From positions 1-64,000 of the forward strand of contig JAKFER010000138.1 of the NCBI GenBank assembly GCA_036675565.1: DNA of 64,000 nt, written 5' to 3'. This DNA comes from JACCYQ01 sp036675565 (GTDB lineage: Bacteria > Bacteroidota > Bacteroidia > Chitinophagales > Chitinophagaceae). The notes under the pieces were generated by a model, which was given only the letters and a program-made list of their open reading frames with translations, was not told the origin of the DNA and did no database searches. Shown one piece after another: positions 34,678 to 43,221 of the stretch (positions within the stretch are counted from its first letter, which is position 1; each line of letters opens with the position of its first letter). A program made the translations under genes and the position numbers.

Positions 34678-35673
34678 ATGCAAACGGACCTGTCACAGGA
34701 CTTTTTATTCCAGCGGATCAGGGAAATTCTTCCGCCCCAAATGTCGTTGGTTGATGTGGTTTCAGATATTTTGCATGTAAGCAGTGACAGTGCTTACCGT
34801 CGCATCCGCGGAGAAACGCCACTGGTATTGGAAGAAGCCCGACAGATTTGTCTTCATTTCAATCTCTCCCTTGACCAGGTTTTAAATATTCGTTCAGGTT
34901 ATACCTTGTTTCAAACTACTCGTATAAATAATAAAGAGTATAGTTTTGAAAACTATCTAAAGGATATTTTAACGCACCTGGTCAATGTGGATTCCTTTAT
35001 CCATAAACAGATCATATACCTGACTAAAGACATTCCTATCTTTTATAATTTTTCTTCTGATGCACTATTTGCTTTCAGGTATTTTTTCTGGATGAAGTCA
35101 TTTCTGCAATATGAATCTTATAAAGACGCAAAATTTTCAATTGATTGTTTAACACCAGAGATCAAAACACTGGGAAGCGAAATAATCAAAAAGTACATGC
35201 ATATACCCTCCACTGAAATTTTAAATACGGAATGTGTTGACAGTTTAATTTTTCAAATCGAATACTATAAGGATGCCGGTTATTTTGCTTCCAAATCAGA
35301 TGTGCGTTTGGTTTATGAAGGGCTTGAAACCCAGGTAGAGCATTTAAGAGACCAGGCAGAGGCCGGGTGCAAATTTTTAAAAGGAGAAAATCCAAATTTT
35401 AAAAAGGATAATTATAAATGTGTGTATAACCGGGTATTATTGGGTGATACAACCATCCTGATCATCACCGACCATATTAAAACATTATTTCTGAATTATG
35501 ATGCCTTGAATTATATGATCACCCGTGATGAAAAATTTTGCAACGATGTTCACGATGATATGATCAACCTTATAAAACAATCAACCCAAATAAGCAGTGT
35601 GAGTGAAAAGCAACGTAACAGTTTTTTTAACATCCTGCTATCCAAAATTGAAGCCCGCAAAAAACATGTTTAA
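34678..35673 (+). CDS. BetR-like helix-turn-helix protein, paralogue 1
   Basis: 331 aa. Residues 15-70 form a DNA-binding-type helical domain (MSLVDVVSDILHVSSDSAYRRIRGETPLVLEEARQI, then FNLSLDQVLNI), similar to the BetR/Xre-like domain of Bacteroidota regulators. Residues 80-325 are an all-helical region rich in aromatic residues with no known enzyme motif (FRYFFWMKSF, FQIEYYKDAGYF, MITRDEKFCND, STQISSVSEKQRNSFFNIL). The second paralogue starts 11 bp after it. The C-terminal part is probably a ligand- or protein-sensing domain. Target unknown. Confidence 0.75.
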   Translation: MQTDLSQDFLFQRIREILPPQMSLVDVVSDILHVSSDSAYRRIRGETPLVLEEARQICLHFNLSLDQVLNIRSGYTLFQTTRINNKEYSFENYLKDILTHLVNVDSFIHKQIIYLTKDIPIFYNFSSDALFAFRYFFWMKSFLQYESYKDAKFSIDCLTPEIKTLGSEIIKKYMHIPSTEILNTECVDSLIFQIEYYKDAGYFASKSDVRLVYEGLETQVEHLRDQAEAGCKFLKGENPNFKKDNYKCVYNRVLLGDTTILIITDHIKTLFLNYDALNYMITRDEKFCNDVHDDMINLIKQSTQISSVSEKQRNSFFNILLSKIEARKKHV

Positions 35674-35684
35674 ACCAAAAAATT

Positions 35685-36686
35685 ATGGACAAGCTGGTAC
35701 TTCAACAACAGTTATTCAGTCAGATTAAAAATCGCATTGCCGAACATGTTTCCGCAGTGGATGAAATTGCAGGTTTATTAGATATCAGCGCTGACAGTGC
35801 TTACCGACGTATGCGTGGAGAAAAAACCATTTCACTGGATGAATTATATGTTCTTTGTTCACATTACCATATTTCGCTGGACCAGATGATGAACATTCAA
35901 ACAGATGCCTTCCAGTTCCAGGGTAAATTGATCAATGCAGACAATTTCCGTTTTGACGAATACTTGTCAAACACGCTCAACACCATGGCTTATATTACCA
36001 GTTTTAAGCAAAAAGAATTCTATACACTTTGTAAAGACATCCATCTCTTCAGGCATTTTCAATACCGGGAACTGGCTGCATTCAAATATTATTTCTGGGT
36101 TAAAACAATTTACCGGTTCAAGGATATAAAGAGCAAAAGATTCAGCTTTGATGAATACGATGATGCGCTTTATAATATTGGTAGAAAAATACTTTCCCAT
36201 TACACCCAGATAGATGCGGTTGAAATATGGAACCTGGAAACCATAAATGCCAGTATCAGGCAAATTGAATATTACCGGGATGGACGCATGTTTGAAAGTG
36301 ATGAAGATGTATTAAAAGTATACGAATCGCTTGAAAAATTACTGGCACATATGGAACAGCAGGCTATTCTCGGTTACCAGTTTGATGACCAGGATCCTGA
36401 AAAAAAACCAAGGGGTTCTTTCCAAATGTATTTTAATGAAGTGTTGCTCTTAGATAATTCAACCTTTGCCATTTTGGATGGACAAAAAATATCTTATATT
36501 ATTCATTCGGTAATCAACTTCATGACTACCCGTGACAGCCGGTTTTGCGAAAACCAATATGCACACGTACAAAACCTGATACAAAAATCAACCATGATCA
36601 GCTCACAAAGTGAGAAAGAAAGATCCCGGTTTTTTAAGATCCTTAGAGAACGTATTGAAAAACGCAAAGAAGCCTTATCTGTTTAA
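35685..36686 (+). CDS. BetR-like helix-turn-helix protein, paralogue 2
   Basis: 333 aa and collinear with paralogue 1 over its whole length. Shared blocks are DSAYRRMRGE, ISLDQMMNIQ, FKYYFWVKTI, RQIEYYRDGRMF, MTTRDSRFCENQ and STMISSQSEKERSRFFKILRERIEKRK. Overall identity by eye is roughly a third, so the duplication is old. The helix-turn-helix half is better conserved than the middle. The two are surely co-transcribed and could form a heterodimer or read two related signals. A DUF4197 lipoprotein gene follows 57 bp downstream. Confidence 0.75.
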   Translation: MDKLVLQQQLFSQIKNRIAEHVSAVDEIAGLLDISADSAYRRMRGEKTISLDELYVLCSHYHISLDQMMNIQTDAFQFQGKLINADNFRFDEYLSNTLNTMAYITSFKQKEFYTLCKDIHLFRHFQYRELAAFKYYFWVKTIYRFKDIKSKRFSFDEYDDALYNIGRKILSHYTQIDAVEIWNLETINASIRQIEYYRDGRMFESDEDVLKVYESLEKLLAHMEQQAILGYQFDDQDPEKKPRGSFQMYFNEVLLLDNSTFAILDGQKISYIIHSVINFMTTRDSRFCENQYAHVQNLIQKSTMISSQSEKERSRFFKILRERIEKRKEALSV

Positions 36687-36743
36687 TTTTTTACCAGTTA
36701 CATTTGTTGGCAGACAATTTGAACAATCATTAAAAACATATCT

Positions 36744-37445
36744 ATGAAACGCATTTTACTTACCCTGCTTATGTTACCCCTTTTTTTTACTTCCTGCGAT
36801 ACGCTTTCCAGTCTTCCCGGCAATTATGGCGGTTATACTGAAGCAGAAGCTGCACAAGGAATCAGACAAGCATTGGACCAGGGAATTGATAAAGGGATCA
36901 GTTTTTTAAACAAGCCGGATGGCTTTTTTGGAAATGAAGCCTATAAATTATTCTTTCCTCCCGATGCTCAAAAAGTTGTTACCACGCTTCGGGATCTTGG
37001 ATTTAACAGTGTTGTGGATAAAGCGATTTTACAAATTAACCGGGCTGCAGAGGATGCGGTAGGACATGCCAAACCAATTTTTGCTGATGCCATTCGCGAT
37101 ATGACCATACAGGATGCTATCAATATTGTACGCGGACCCAATGATGCTGCAACGCAATATTTCCGGGAGAAAACAACGGCTAAGCTGGTTGCTGCTTTTA
37201 TGCCTACCATTAAAACCTCTTTGGATAATACGGGTGCCACCAGGTATTATGCTGATGTAATCAATACCTATAATCGTTTCCCTACGACTTTTAATAAAGT
37301 GAATCCAGATCTTCCTTCTTACGTGGTAGATAAAGCTGTGAGCGCCTTATTTGACCAGGTGGCAAAAGAAGAAGCCAACATACGTGCTAATCCATTAGCC
37401 CGTACTACAGAAATTTTACGCAAAGTTTTTGGAAGCAGATTTTAA
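36744..37445 (+). CDS. DUF4197 lipoprotein
   Basis: 233 aa. Lipobox FTSC (about Cys18) follows a short hydrophobic signal. The rest is a complete DUF4197 domain, mostly helical: EAEAAQGIRQALDQGIDKGISFLNKPDGFFGNEAYKLFFP, NRAAEDAVGHAKPIFADAIRDMTIQDAINIVRGPNDAATQYFREKT. The family is common in proteobacterial and Bacteroidota envelopes and has no known role. It sits between the BetR-like pair and two bPH2 membrane genes, all on one strand. Confidence 0.88.
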   Translation: MKRILLTLLMLPLFFTSCDTLSSLPGNYGGYTEAEAAQGIRQALDQGIDKGISFLNKPDGFFGNEAYKLFFPPDAQKVVTTLRDLGFNSVVDKAILQINRAAEDAVGHAKPIFADAIRDMTIQDAINIVRGPNDAATQYFREKTTAKLVAAFMPTIKTSLDNTGATRYYADVINTYNRFPTTFNKVNPDLPSYVVDKAVSALFDQVAKEEANIRANPLARTTEILRKVFGSRF

Positions 37446-37460
37446 TTAGTTCGAATAATA

Positions 37461-37991
37461 ATGATTTTTCAGAACAATACAGTGGATATGGCATCACTGC
37501 CAAAAGCCGAAGAGGCTGAATTACGTCCTATCGAAAAGGACTATTTGAAAGTGATGCGAATTGAATGGTTGATCATTTCAGGCATACTGATCATTGCTTT
37601 GCTGGTCTTAATTTTCATGGTTCCTGCATTTCAATTGTTTCCTGCCTATTTTTTATTGGCAGTATTAACGCTCCTGGTCATTATCATGTATTACCTGTTT
37701 CAAACTTTGGCTTTTAAGAAAAAAGCTTATGGTTTAAGAGAGAGGGACGTTATTTACCAAAATGGCGTCATTATTCAACAAACCAGTATTTGCCCTTTTA
37801 ACCGGATTCAAAACAGCAGTGTAAGTTCAGGTCCTTTTGAAAGAAAATATGGGTTGGCCACCTTGCATCTTTACACTGCCGGAACTACGGGTGCGGATAT
37901 TCATATTAAAGGCTTAAAAGAGGAAACTGCCCAAAGTATTAAAGAATACATAGCCAAAAAAATAGCGGATGAAGAACCTGCAAAAGCCTGA
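37461..37991 (+). CDS. bPH2 (DUF304, YdbS-like) membrane protein
   Basis: 176 aa. Two hydrophobic segments at about 33-75 (LIISGILIIALLVLIFMVPAF, YFLLAVLTLLVIIMYYLF) precede a bacterial PH-like domain (KKAYGLRERDVIYQNGVIIQQTSICPFNRIQNSSVSSGPFERKYGLATLHLYTAG). This is the standard YdbS layout. The next gene, YdbT-like, overlaps it by 23 bp, as in Firmicutes where YdbS/YdbT work as a pair (there linked to resistance to peptide antibiotics). Inner-membrane location expected. Confidence 0.88.
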   Translation: MIFQNNTVDMASLPKAEEAELRPIEKDYLKVMRIEWLIISGILIIALLVLIFMVPAFQLFPAYFLLAVLTLLVIIMYYLFQTLAFKKKAYGLRERDVIYQNGVIIQQTSICPFNRIQNSSVSSGPFERKYGLATLHLYTAGTTGADIHIKGLKEETAQSIKEYIAKKIADEEPAKA

Positions 37992-39441
37992 TTGGCTACA
38001 ACCTCAAAGGCAGTCTGCATCAGGTTTACTCATTATCCTGTACCGGGCTGTTATAACATTTATCAAAGCGATATGGCCTGTCCTGGTGATTATTTTATTT
38101 AGAGAATCTTCCGGCAAGTCTTCTGGTTTACAATTAATGGTAGCCGTTATAGGTATTGCGGTGCTGGTCAGCTCACTTATTAATTTTTATTATTTCCGTT
38201 TTTTTATTCAGCAGAATGATATGGTAATCCGGAAAGGATTGATAAATAAAAAAACCATTACTATTCCATTGAAGAATATACAGGCGGTGCATATTGAACA
38301 AACCTGGATGCACCAGTTATTAAAAATTGCGCGGGTTAAGATAGATACCGCCGGCACGGATAAAGCAGAAGCAACCATTGATGCAATTGCTATTGAGAAA
38401 GCTGCTATGCTCAGAACATTTTTAATGGAGAGTGAAAAAGTGGAAATTGATTTGGTCACCAAACCTGCAGATGAGGCCCTGATTACTTTGTCTGCAGTTG
38501 ACGTATTAAAACTGGGATTAACTGCCAACCATATTCAAACCTTTTTTATCATCCTTGCCTTCAGTATGTCCATGTATCAAAACCTGGAAGATATTTTTGG
38601 CAATATCATCAGCCGGTTTGTTGAGGAATCTTCTTCACTGATTGCATTTACAACGAGTGCAATTCTTTCTCTCGCAGTTTTGGTACTTATTGTATCCATT
38701 GTTGTTTCCTTATTACGAATGGCATTATTATATTTTGATTTTCAACTTTCAGGTGCTGAAAAAGGATTCAGGATCCGATCGGGGTTAACCAGTATCCGGC
38801 AAAACCTGGTGCCCTTTTCCAAGATTCAATTTATTTCCTGGAAAGCAAACTGGGTTCGCAGAAGATTGAATTTTTATGTGCTGGAGTTTCACCAGGCAAA
38901 TGTGGAAGAGAATAAAAGAACTCAAAAAGCACTGGTCCCGGTAATGAATGCAGAAGCCATTGAAAAACTACTGGCGCCATACCACCCGGAAATTATTCAA
39001 CAGGAACATGCGGAACACCAGATCCACCGGGCTTATGCCTGGCGGCGTATGCTTATTACCGGCTTACCCATGGGAATATTATTTACCGGTATAGCCTGGT
39101 TTTTTATGCAGCAATACGCAATTTTTTTTATGCTTTGGATTCCATTTATTTATTTTAGCAACAGGGTGTATCAAAAAATTTACCGGCTATACACAACCGA
39201 AGAAGCCATGCAGGTTTACAGTGGGATATGGGGCAGGGAATTACAATTATTACAATGGTATAAAATCCAAAAAGTCAGCTTGCACCAATCAAACTGGCAA
39301 AAAAGAAACCAGGTAGCCACTATCATTTTATATACCGCCGGTGGACATATCCGTGTTCCATACATCAGTCTTGAACTGGCAAATAGTATAATAAATTACG
39401 CATTGTACAAAATAGAATCAACTCAAAAGAACTGGCTTTAA
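37969..39441 (+). CDS. bPH2 (DUF304, YdbT-like) membrane protein, multi-domain
   Basis: 490 aa. At least three bPH2 domains alternate with paired membrane segments: first domain around NDMVIRKGLINKKTITIPLKNIQAVHIEQTWMHQLL, second around AEKGFRIRSGLTSIRQNLVPFSKIQFISWKANWVRRRL, third around MQVYSGIWGRELQLLQWYKIQKVSLHQSNWQKRNQVA. Hydrophobic pairs lie at about 25-75, 190-260 and 365-395. This matches YdbT of Bacillus in size and order. Translationally coupled to the YdbS-like gene. The stop overlaps the end of the converging flavin reductase gene by 4 bp. Confidence 0.88.
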   Translation: MKNLQKPDWLQPQRQSASGLLIILYRAVITFIKAIWPVLVIILFRESSGKSSGLQLMVAVIGIAVLVSSLINFYYFRFFIQQNDMVIRKGLINKKTITIPLKNIQAVHIEQTWMHQLLKIARVKIDTAGTDKAEATIDAIAIEKAAMLRTFLMESEKVEIDLVTKPADEALITLSAVDVLKLGLTANHIQTFFIILAFSMSMYQNLEDIFGNIISRFVEESSSLIAFTTSAILSLAVLVLIVSIVVSLLRMALLYFDFQLSGAEKGFRIRSGLTSIRQNLVPFSKIQFISWKANWVRRRLNFYVLEFHQANVEENKRTQKALVPVMNAEAIEKLLAPYHPEIIQQEHAEHQIHRAYAWRRMLITGLPMGILFTGIAWFFMQQYAIFFMLWIPFIYFSNRVYQKIYRLYTTEEAMQVYSGIWGRELQLLQWYKIQKVSLHQSNWQKRNQVATIILYTAGGHIRVPYISLELANSIINYALYKIESTQKNWL

Positions 39442-40337
39442 TCAGTTGCCAGTAATACCTGCCAGGCTTCATGCACTTTTCCATCTTTTAATAATTGCGC
39501 AGCATAACGGTGCAGTTCCTGTTCCATTTCTGGCGGATTGATATTGTAGTACTGAATGATTTGTTTCAGGTGATCATCATTGAATGCGGCATCAATAACC
39601 GGCATTTCATTTACATTGGCTAATTGTCCAAGATGGTTACCGGTTAAGATATTACTGTTACGGATATGCGCAGGTAACGCATCAATCCCGATTCCCAGTT
39701 GTGTATTGGGTTTGGCCACTTTAAACAGGTTCTGTTCATTTACCTGGCAATACCAATCGCCACCTAATCTTGCTACCTGGTTTATTTTACGCTGATCCAA
39801 TTTTCTCATCCCGTCATCACCTGGTAAATCCGAAAATAAATTTTCATCGAGGTGCATGACCAGAACTTCGCAAATGATCAACTGTCCTGCTCCGCCACTA
39901 TCACCCAGGGATTTGATTTCAATTACCCTGCATTCCAGCTTTGCCTGGCTTTCTTTGACCATTGGCGGACTCACAAGAGTGGCTTTTTCCATTGTAAAAC
40001 CGGCTTTGATAAATTCATTCACCTGTTTAGGATATTCACAACTGGCCAGGGAAGTTTGCTGCACCATAGGATAGGTTACCATATTGATCACTACTTCAGG
40101 CACTTCCATTACATTTTGTAAAGTATGTTTCGTGGTATTATCCCGAACCCTTCGGGCTGGTGAAAAAATGACTACCGGTGGATCAGAAGAGAACATATTA
40201 AAAAAACTAAAGGGGCTGAGGTTGATATTTCCCTCTTTATCTGTGGTAGATGCAAAACATATAGGCCGCGGTGCTACGATATGTTGCAGGTAATATTGCC
40301 TGTCGGCTGTTTTTAAATCTTTTAACGTAATGATCAT
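39438..40337 (-). CDS. Flavin reductase-like, FMN-binding split-barrel protein
   Basis: 299 aa. The flavin-binding split barrel covers about residues 15-180: IVAPRPICFASTTDKEGNINLSPFSFFNMFSSDPPVVIFSP, with the NLSPFS flavin contact, then RDNTTKHTLQNVMEVPEVVINMV and LASCEYPKQVNEF. The C-terminal 100 residues are extra compared with short flavin reductases but usual in this Bacteroidota subgroup. Probably binds FMN and acts as a reductase or oxygenase partner. Substrate unknown. Divergent from DUF1015. Confidence 0.87.
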   Translation of the reverse strand: MIITLKDLKTADRQYYLQHIVAPRPICFASTTDKEGNINLSPFSFFNMFSSDPPVVIFSPARRVRDNTTKHTLQNVMEVPEVVINMVTYPMVQQTSLASCEYPKQVNEFIKAGFTMEKATLVSPPMVKESQAKLECRVIEIKSLGDSGGAGQLIICEVLVMHLDENLFSDLPGDDGMRKLDQRKINQVARLGGDWYCQVNEQNLFKVAKPNTQLGIGIDALPAHIRNSNILTGNHLGQLANVNEMPVIDAAFNDDHLKQIIQYYNINPPEMEQELHRYAAQLLKDGKVHEAWQVLLATD

Positions 40338-40420
40338 GATGCAAATTAAATGAACCTTTTCCTAAAATGAGTTTTGTACCAGTTGGTTTAGGTGGTCAGG
40401 ATTTCAGATATTTGCGCACT

Positions 40421-41641
40421 ATGGCAAAAATAAAACCATTCAAAGCATTAAGACCTGCATTAGAACATGCTGCACTTGTGGCCTCCCGGCCTTATGATGT
40501 ATTAAACCGGGAAGAAGCTAAAACAGAAGCAGCCGGCAACGCTGTTTCTTTTCTGCATATCACCAAAGCGGAGATTGATCTCCCGGAAGATGTGGATATA
40601 CATGATCAAAGGGTATATGAAAAAGCAAAAGAAAACCTGGAAAAATTTATGGATGAAAACGTCCTGGTCCAGGAAGAAAAACCCTGCTATTATATTTATC
40701 AACTAACCATGAACGGTAGAAATCAAACCGGTCTCGTTTGCGTTTCATCAATAGAAGATTATTTTAACGGCATCATCAAAAAACATGAATTTACAAGGCC
40801 CGAAAAAGAACAGGATCGCATCAACCATATTAAAACAACCCGTGCACAAACAGGAAATGTATTTCTTGCCTGCCATGATTTAGAAGAATTGGATGAAATA
40901 TTTGATCATTGGAAACATGATAACCTGGCTACTTATAATTTTACCACACCCGATGGCATTCAACATACTATCTGGATCATTGATAACGCGGCAACCATCG
41001 ATTCCATTACGGAGTTATTCGAGGAGAAAATAACTGCAACTTATATCGCTGACGGGCACCACCGCGCAGCTTCTGCAGCCAAAGTAAGTAAGGAATTGCC
41101 TGACAGCAGTGATGCGCAATATTTTTTAACCACCATATTCCCGGCAGCACAGTTAGCCATATTAGACTATAACCGGGTTGTAAAAGATCTGAACGGACTT
41201 TCAGATGCAGATTTTTTACAAGCGCTGGAAAATGATTTTCACATCACCCCTTCCGGCGAAGCCGTAAAACCAAAAGAAAAATATGATTTTGGCATGTTCC
41301 TGAATGGGCAATGGTATCAACTGAATCCAAAAGAATACCCCGTCACCAATGACCCTATTGGTGTTTTAGATATTTCAGTGCTCTCTGACAAAATACTGGA
41401 TAAGGTATTAGGGATTAAAGATCAGCGGACGGATAAAAGGATAGATTTTGTGGGTGGTATACGCGGATTAACGGAATTGGAAAAAAGAGTTAAAAGTGGT
41501 GAAATGAAAGTGGCATTCAGTTTGCACCCGGTAAACATTCAGCAATTATTCGATATAGCGGACAGTGGAAAGGTGATGCCGCCCAAGAGCACCTGGTTTG
41601 AACCAAAGCTGCGGGATGGACTTTTAACACACCTTGTTTAA
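40421..41641 (+). CDS. DUF1015 family protein
   Basis: 406 aa from the ATG at 40421 (MAKIKPFKALRP, the family's typical start). The frame stays open to 40367, but GATATTTGCGCACTATGG, with a near -7 box, sits inside that stretch. Family marks: ALVASRPYDVLNREEA, HEFTRPEKEQDRINHIKTTRAQTGNVFL and the YIADGHHRAASAAKV block, which recalls a nuclease- or kinase-like active site. In many Bacteroidota this gene sits beside serC-serA. Here serC is about 9 kb away and serA is not in the window. Function unproven. Confidence 0.87.
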   Translation: MAKIKPFKALRPALEHAALVASRPYDVLNREEAKTEAAGNAVSFLHITKAEIDLPEDVDIHDQRVYEKAKENLEKFMDENVLVQEEKPCYYIYQLTMNGRNQTGLVCVSSIEDYFNGIIKKHEFTRPEKEQDRINHIKTTRAQTGNVFLACHDLEELDEIFDHWKHDNLATYNFTTPDGIQHTIWIIDNAATIDSITELFEEKITATYIADGHHRAASAAKVSKELPDSSDAQYFLTTIFPAAQLAILDYNRVVKDLNGLSDADFLQALENDFHITPSGEAVKPKEKYDFGMFLNGQWYQLNPKEYPVTNDPIGVLDISVLSDKILDKVLGIKDQRTDKRIDFVGGIRGLTELEKRVKSGEMKVAFSLHPVNIQQLFDIADSGKVMPPKSTWFEPKLRDGLLTHLV

Positions 41642-41713
41642 GTGGCGCTGTAATTATTAGTAATCTTGCAACTGGCAGTGGATTTAACCCATCTGACAGA
41701 CACAATTATATAT

Positions 41714-42730
41714 ATGCAAAAATTATTTTTTTCTTTTTTTATCGCTACCCTTTTGGGATTTAATCTTGCAGCCCAGCAAACCACCGAATCATTACAGGAA
41801 AATGCCCGGACTTTTCTTCGCCAGGGAGATTACGATAATGCCATCATTATTTTGAACAGGGCTTTAATGCAGGATAAAAATAATCTTGAATTACAAAAGG
41901 ACCTGGTACAGGCTTATTATTACAAACGCGATTATGAAAAAGCATTGGATGGTGTAAAAGCCATTGTGGACAGACCTGATGCTGATGTAATAACATTCCA
42001 GATTGCCGGGAATGTTTACAAGGCGCTTGAAGATGTAAAAGAAGCGGATAAATTGTATAAAAAAGGATTGAAAAAATTTCCTAAAAGTGGTCCATTGCAT
42101 AGTGAATATGGCGAACTGTTGTGGTCAAAAAAAGACTATGATGCGATTAAGTTTTGGGAAAAAGGGATACAGCTGGACCCTGCATACAGTGGTAACTACT
42201 ACAATGCGGCACTCTATTATTTTTATACAAAAGATAAAATCTGGAGTCTTTTATACGGGGAGATTTTTGTAAATATGGAAAGCCTGACACAAAGAGGAGC
42301 GGCTATGAAAGAACTCTTACTGAGCGCATACAAAGAAAAATTATTTGCAGAAGCAGATATGATGAAGGGGGCGGAAAATACGAAAAGTGAATTTGCCAAA
42401 GCCGTTTTGCAAACTTTCAACCGGCAAAGTTCACTGGCCAGCCGTGGCGTAACAACTGCTACACTAACCATGATGCGTACACGATTTATAACGGATTGGT
42501 TTGCAAGCAATGCATCAAAATATCCATTCCGTTTGTTTGACTATCACCAGCAATTGCTGAAAGAAGGGATGTTTGAAGCATACAATCAATGGTTGTTTGG
42601 CACAGTTGAAAATTTACCCGCCTTTGAAACATGGGTTAATACACACCAGGCAGCTTATACAAAATTCACAGATTTTCAAAAAGGAAGGATCTTCAAAATG
42701 CCTGCGGGTCAATATTACCAGGCTCAATAA
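41714..42730 (+). CDS. Exported TPR protein
   Basis: 338 aa from the ATG at 41714 (MQKLFFSFFIATLLGFNLAAQQ, a signal peptide). The TTG-started longer form adds no signal. Residues 30-170 hold three to four TPR units (ARTFLRQGDYDNAIIILNRALMQDKN, KDLVQAYYYKRDYEKALDGVKAI, YKALEDVKEADKLYKKGLKKFP). The C-terminal half is helical with no motif I recognise. A periplasmic scaffold role is a guess. It is 72 bp after DUF1015 and may share its transcript. Confidence 0.83.
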   Translation: MQKLFFSFFIATLLGFNLAAQQTTESLQENARTFLRQGDYDNAIIILNRALMQDKNNLELQKDLVQAYYYKRDYEKALDGVKAIVDRPDADVITFQIAGNVYKALEDVKEADKLYKKGLKKFPKSGPLHSEYGELLWSKKDYDAIKFWEKGIQLDPAYSGNYYNAALYYFYTKDKIWSLLYGEIFVNMESLTQRGAAMKELLLSAYKEKLFAEADMMKGAENTKSEFAKAVLQTFNRQSSLASRGVTTATLTMMRTRFITDWFASNASKYPFRLFDYHQQLLKEGMFEAYNQWLFGTVENLPAFETWVNTHQAAYTKFTDFQKGRIFKMPAGQYYQAQ

Positions 42731-42820
42731 AATTTTCTTACTAAAACGGTTTACCTGTGTGTAAAGCCGCTTTTTTTGTTCCTGATTTTTTTCAATAAAT
42801 TGTTTATTCAAACATGAATC

Positions 42821-43111
42821 ATGGATGAACAGGAAAAAAGATTATGGAAATTAGCCCGCAAACGAGCTGAATTTAAAAAAAGCCTCAGCATTTACCTGAT
42901 TGCCAGCGCATTTTTTTGGGCTATCTGGTGGTTTACCCTTGGTATGCATGGCCGCAATATGAATTGGCCTTGGCCTATCTGGCCTATGCTGGGTTGGGGA
43001 TTAGGTTTGGTTTTTCAATATTTTAATGCTTATGGTGCAGATAAAGAAACACTTGCAGATAGAGAATTTGAAAAATTAAAAAGAAATGCCGAGAAAAATA
43101 AGCAGGCTTAA
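42821..43111 (+). CDS. 2TM domain protein
   Basis: 96 aa. A basic amphipathic start (RLWKLARKRAEFKKS) leads into two membrane segments (LSIYLIASAFFWAIWWFTLG and WPIWPMLGWGLGLVFQYFNAY) joined by a Trp/Pro-rich turn, followed by a charged tail. This is the complete 2TM domain found free or fused to histidine kinases and LytTR regulators in Bacteroidota. Inner membrane. Function unknown. It stands between the TPR protein and the acyl-CoA synthetase. Confidence 0.85.
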   Translation: MDEQEKRLWKLARKRAEFKKSLSIYLIASAFFWAIWWFTLGMHGRNMNWPWPIWPMLGWGLGLVFQYFNAYGADKETLADREFEKLKRNAEKNKQA

Positions 43112-43221
43112 TTTCAATTCTTTATCATTCATTTTTTATTTCGAATGTTTATAAGCGGTAGATTTAACCGTAAATAACCCTTTTGATTAAACGCTGATAT
43201 CAACCCTAAATCATACTTGCC

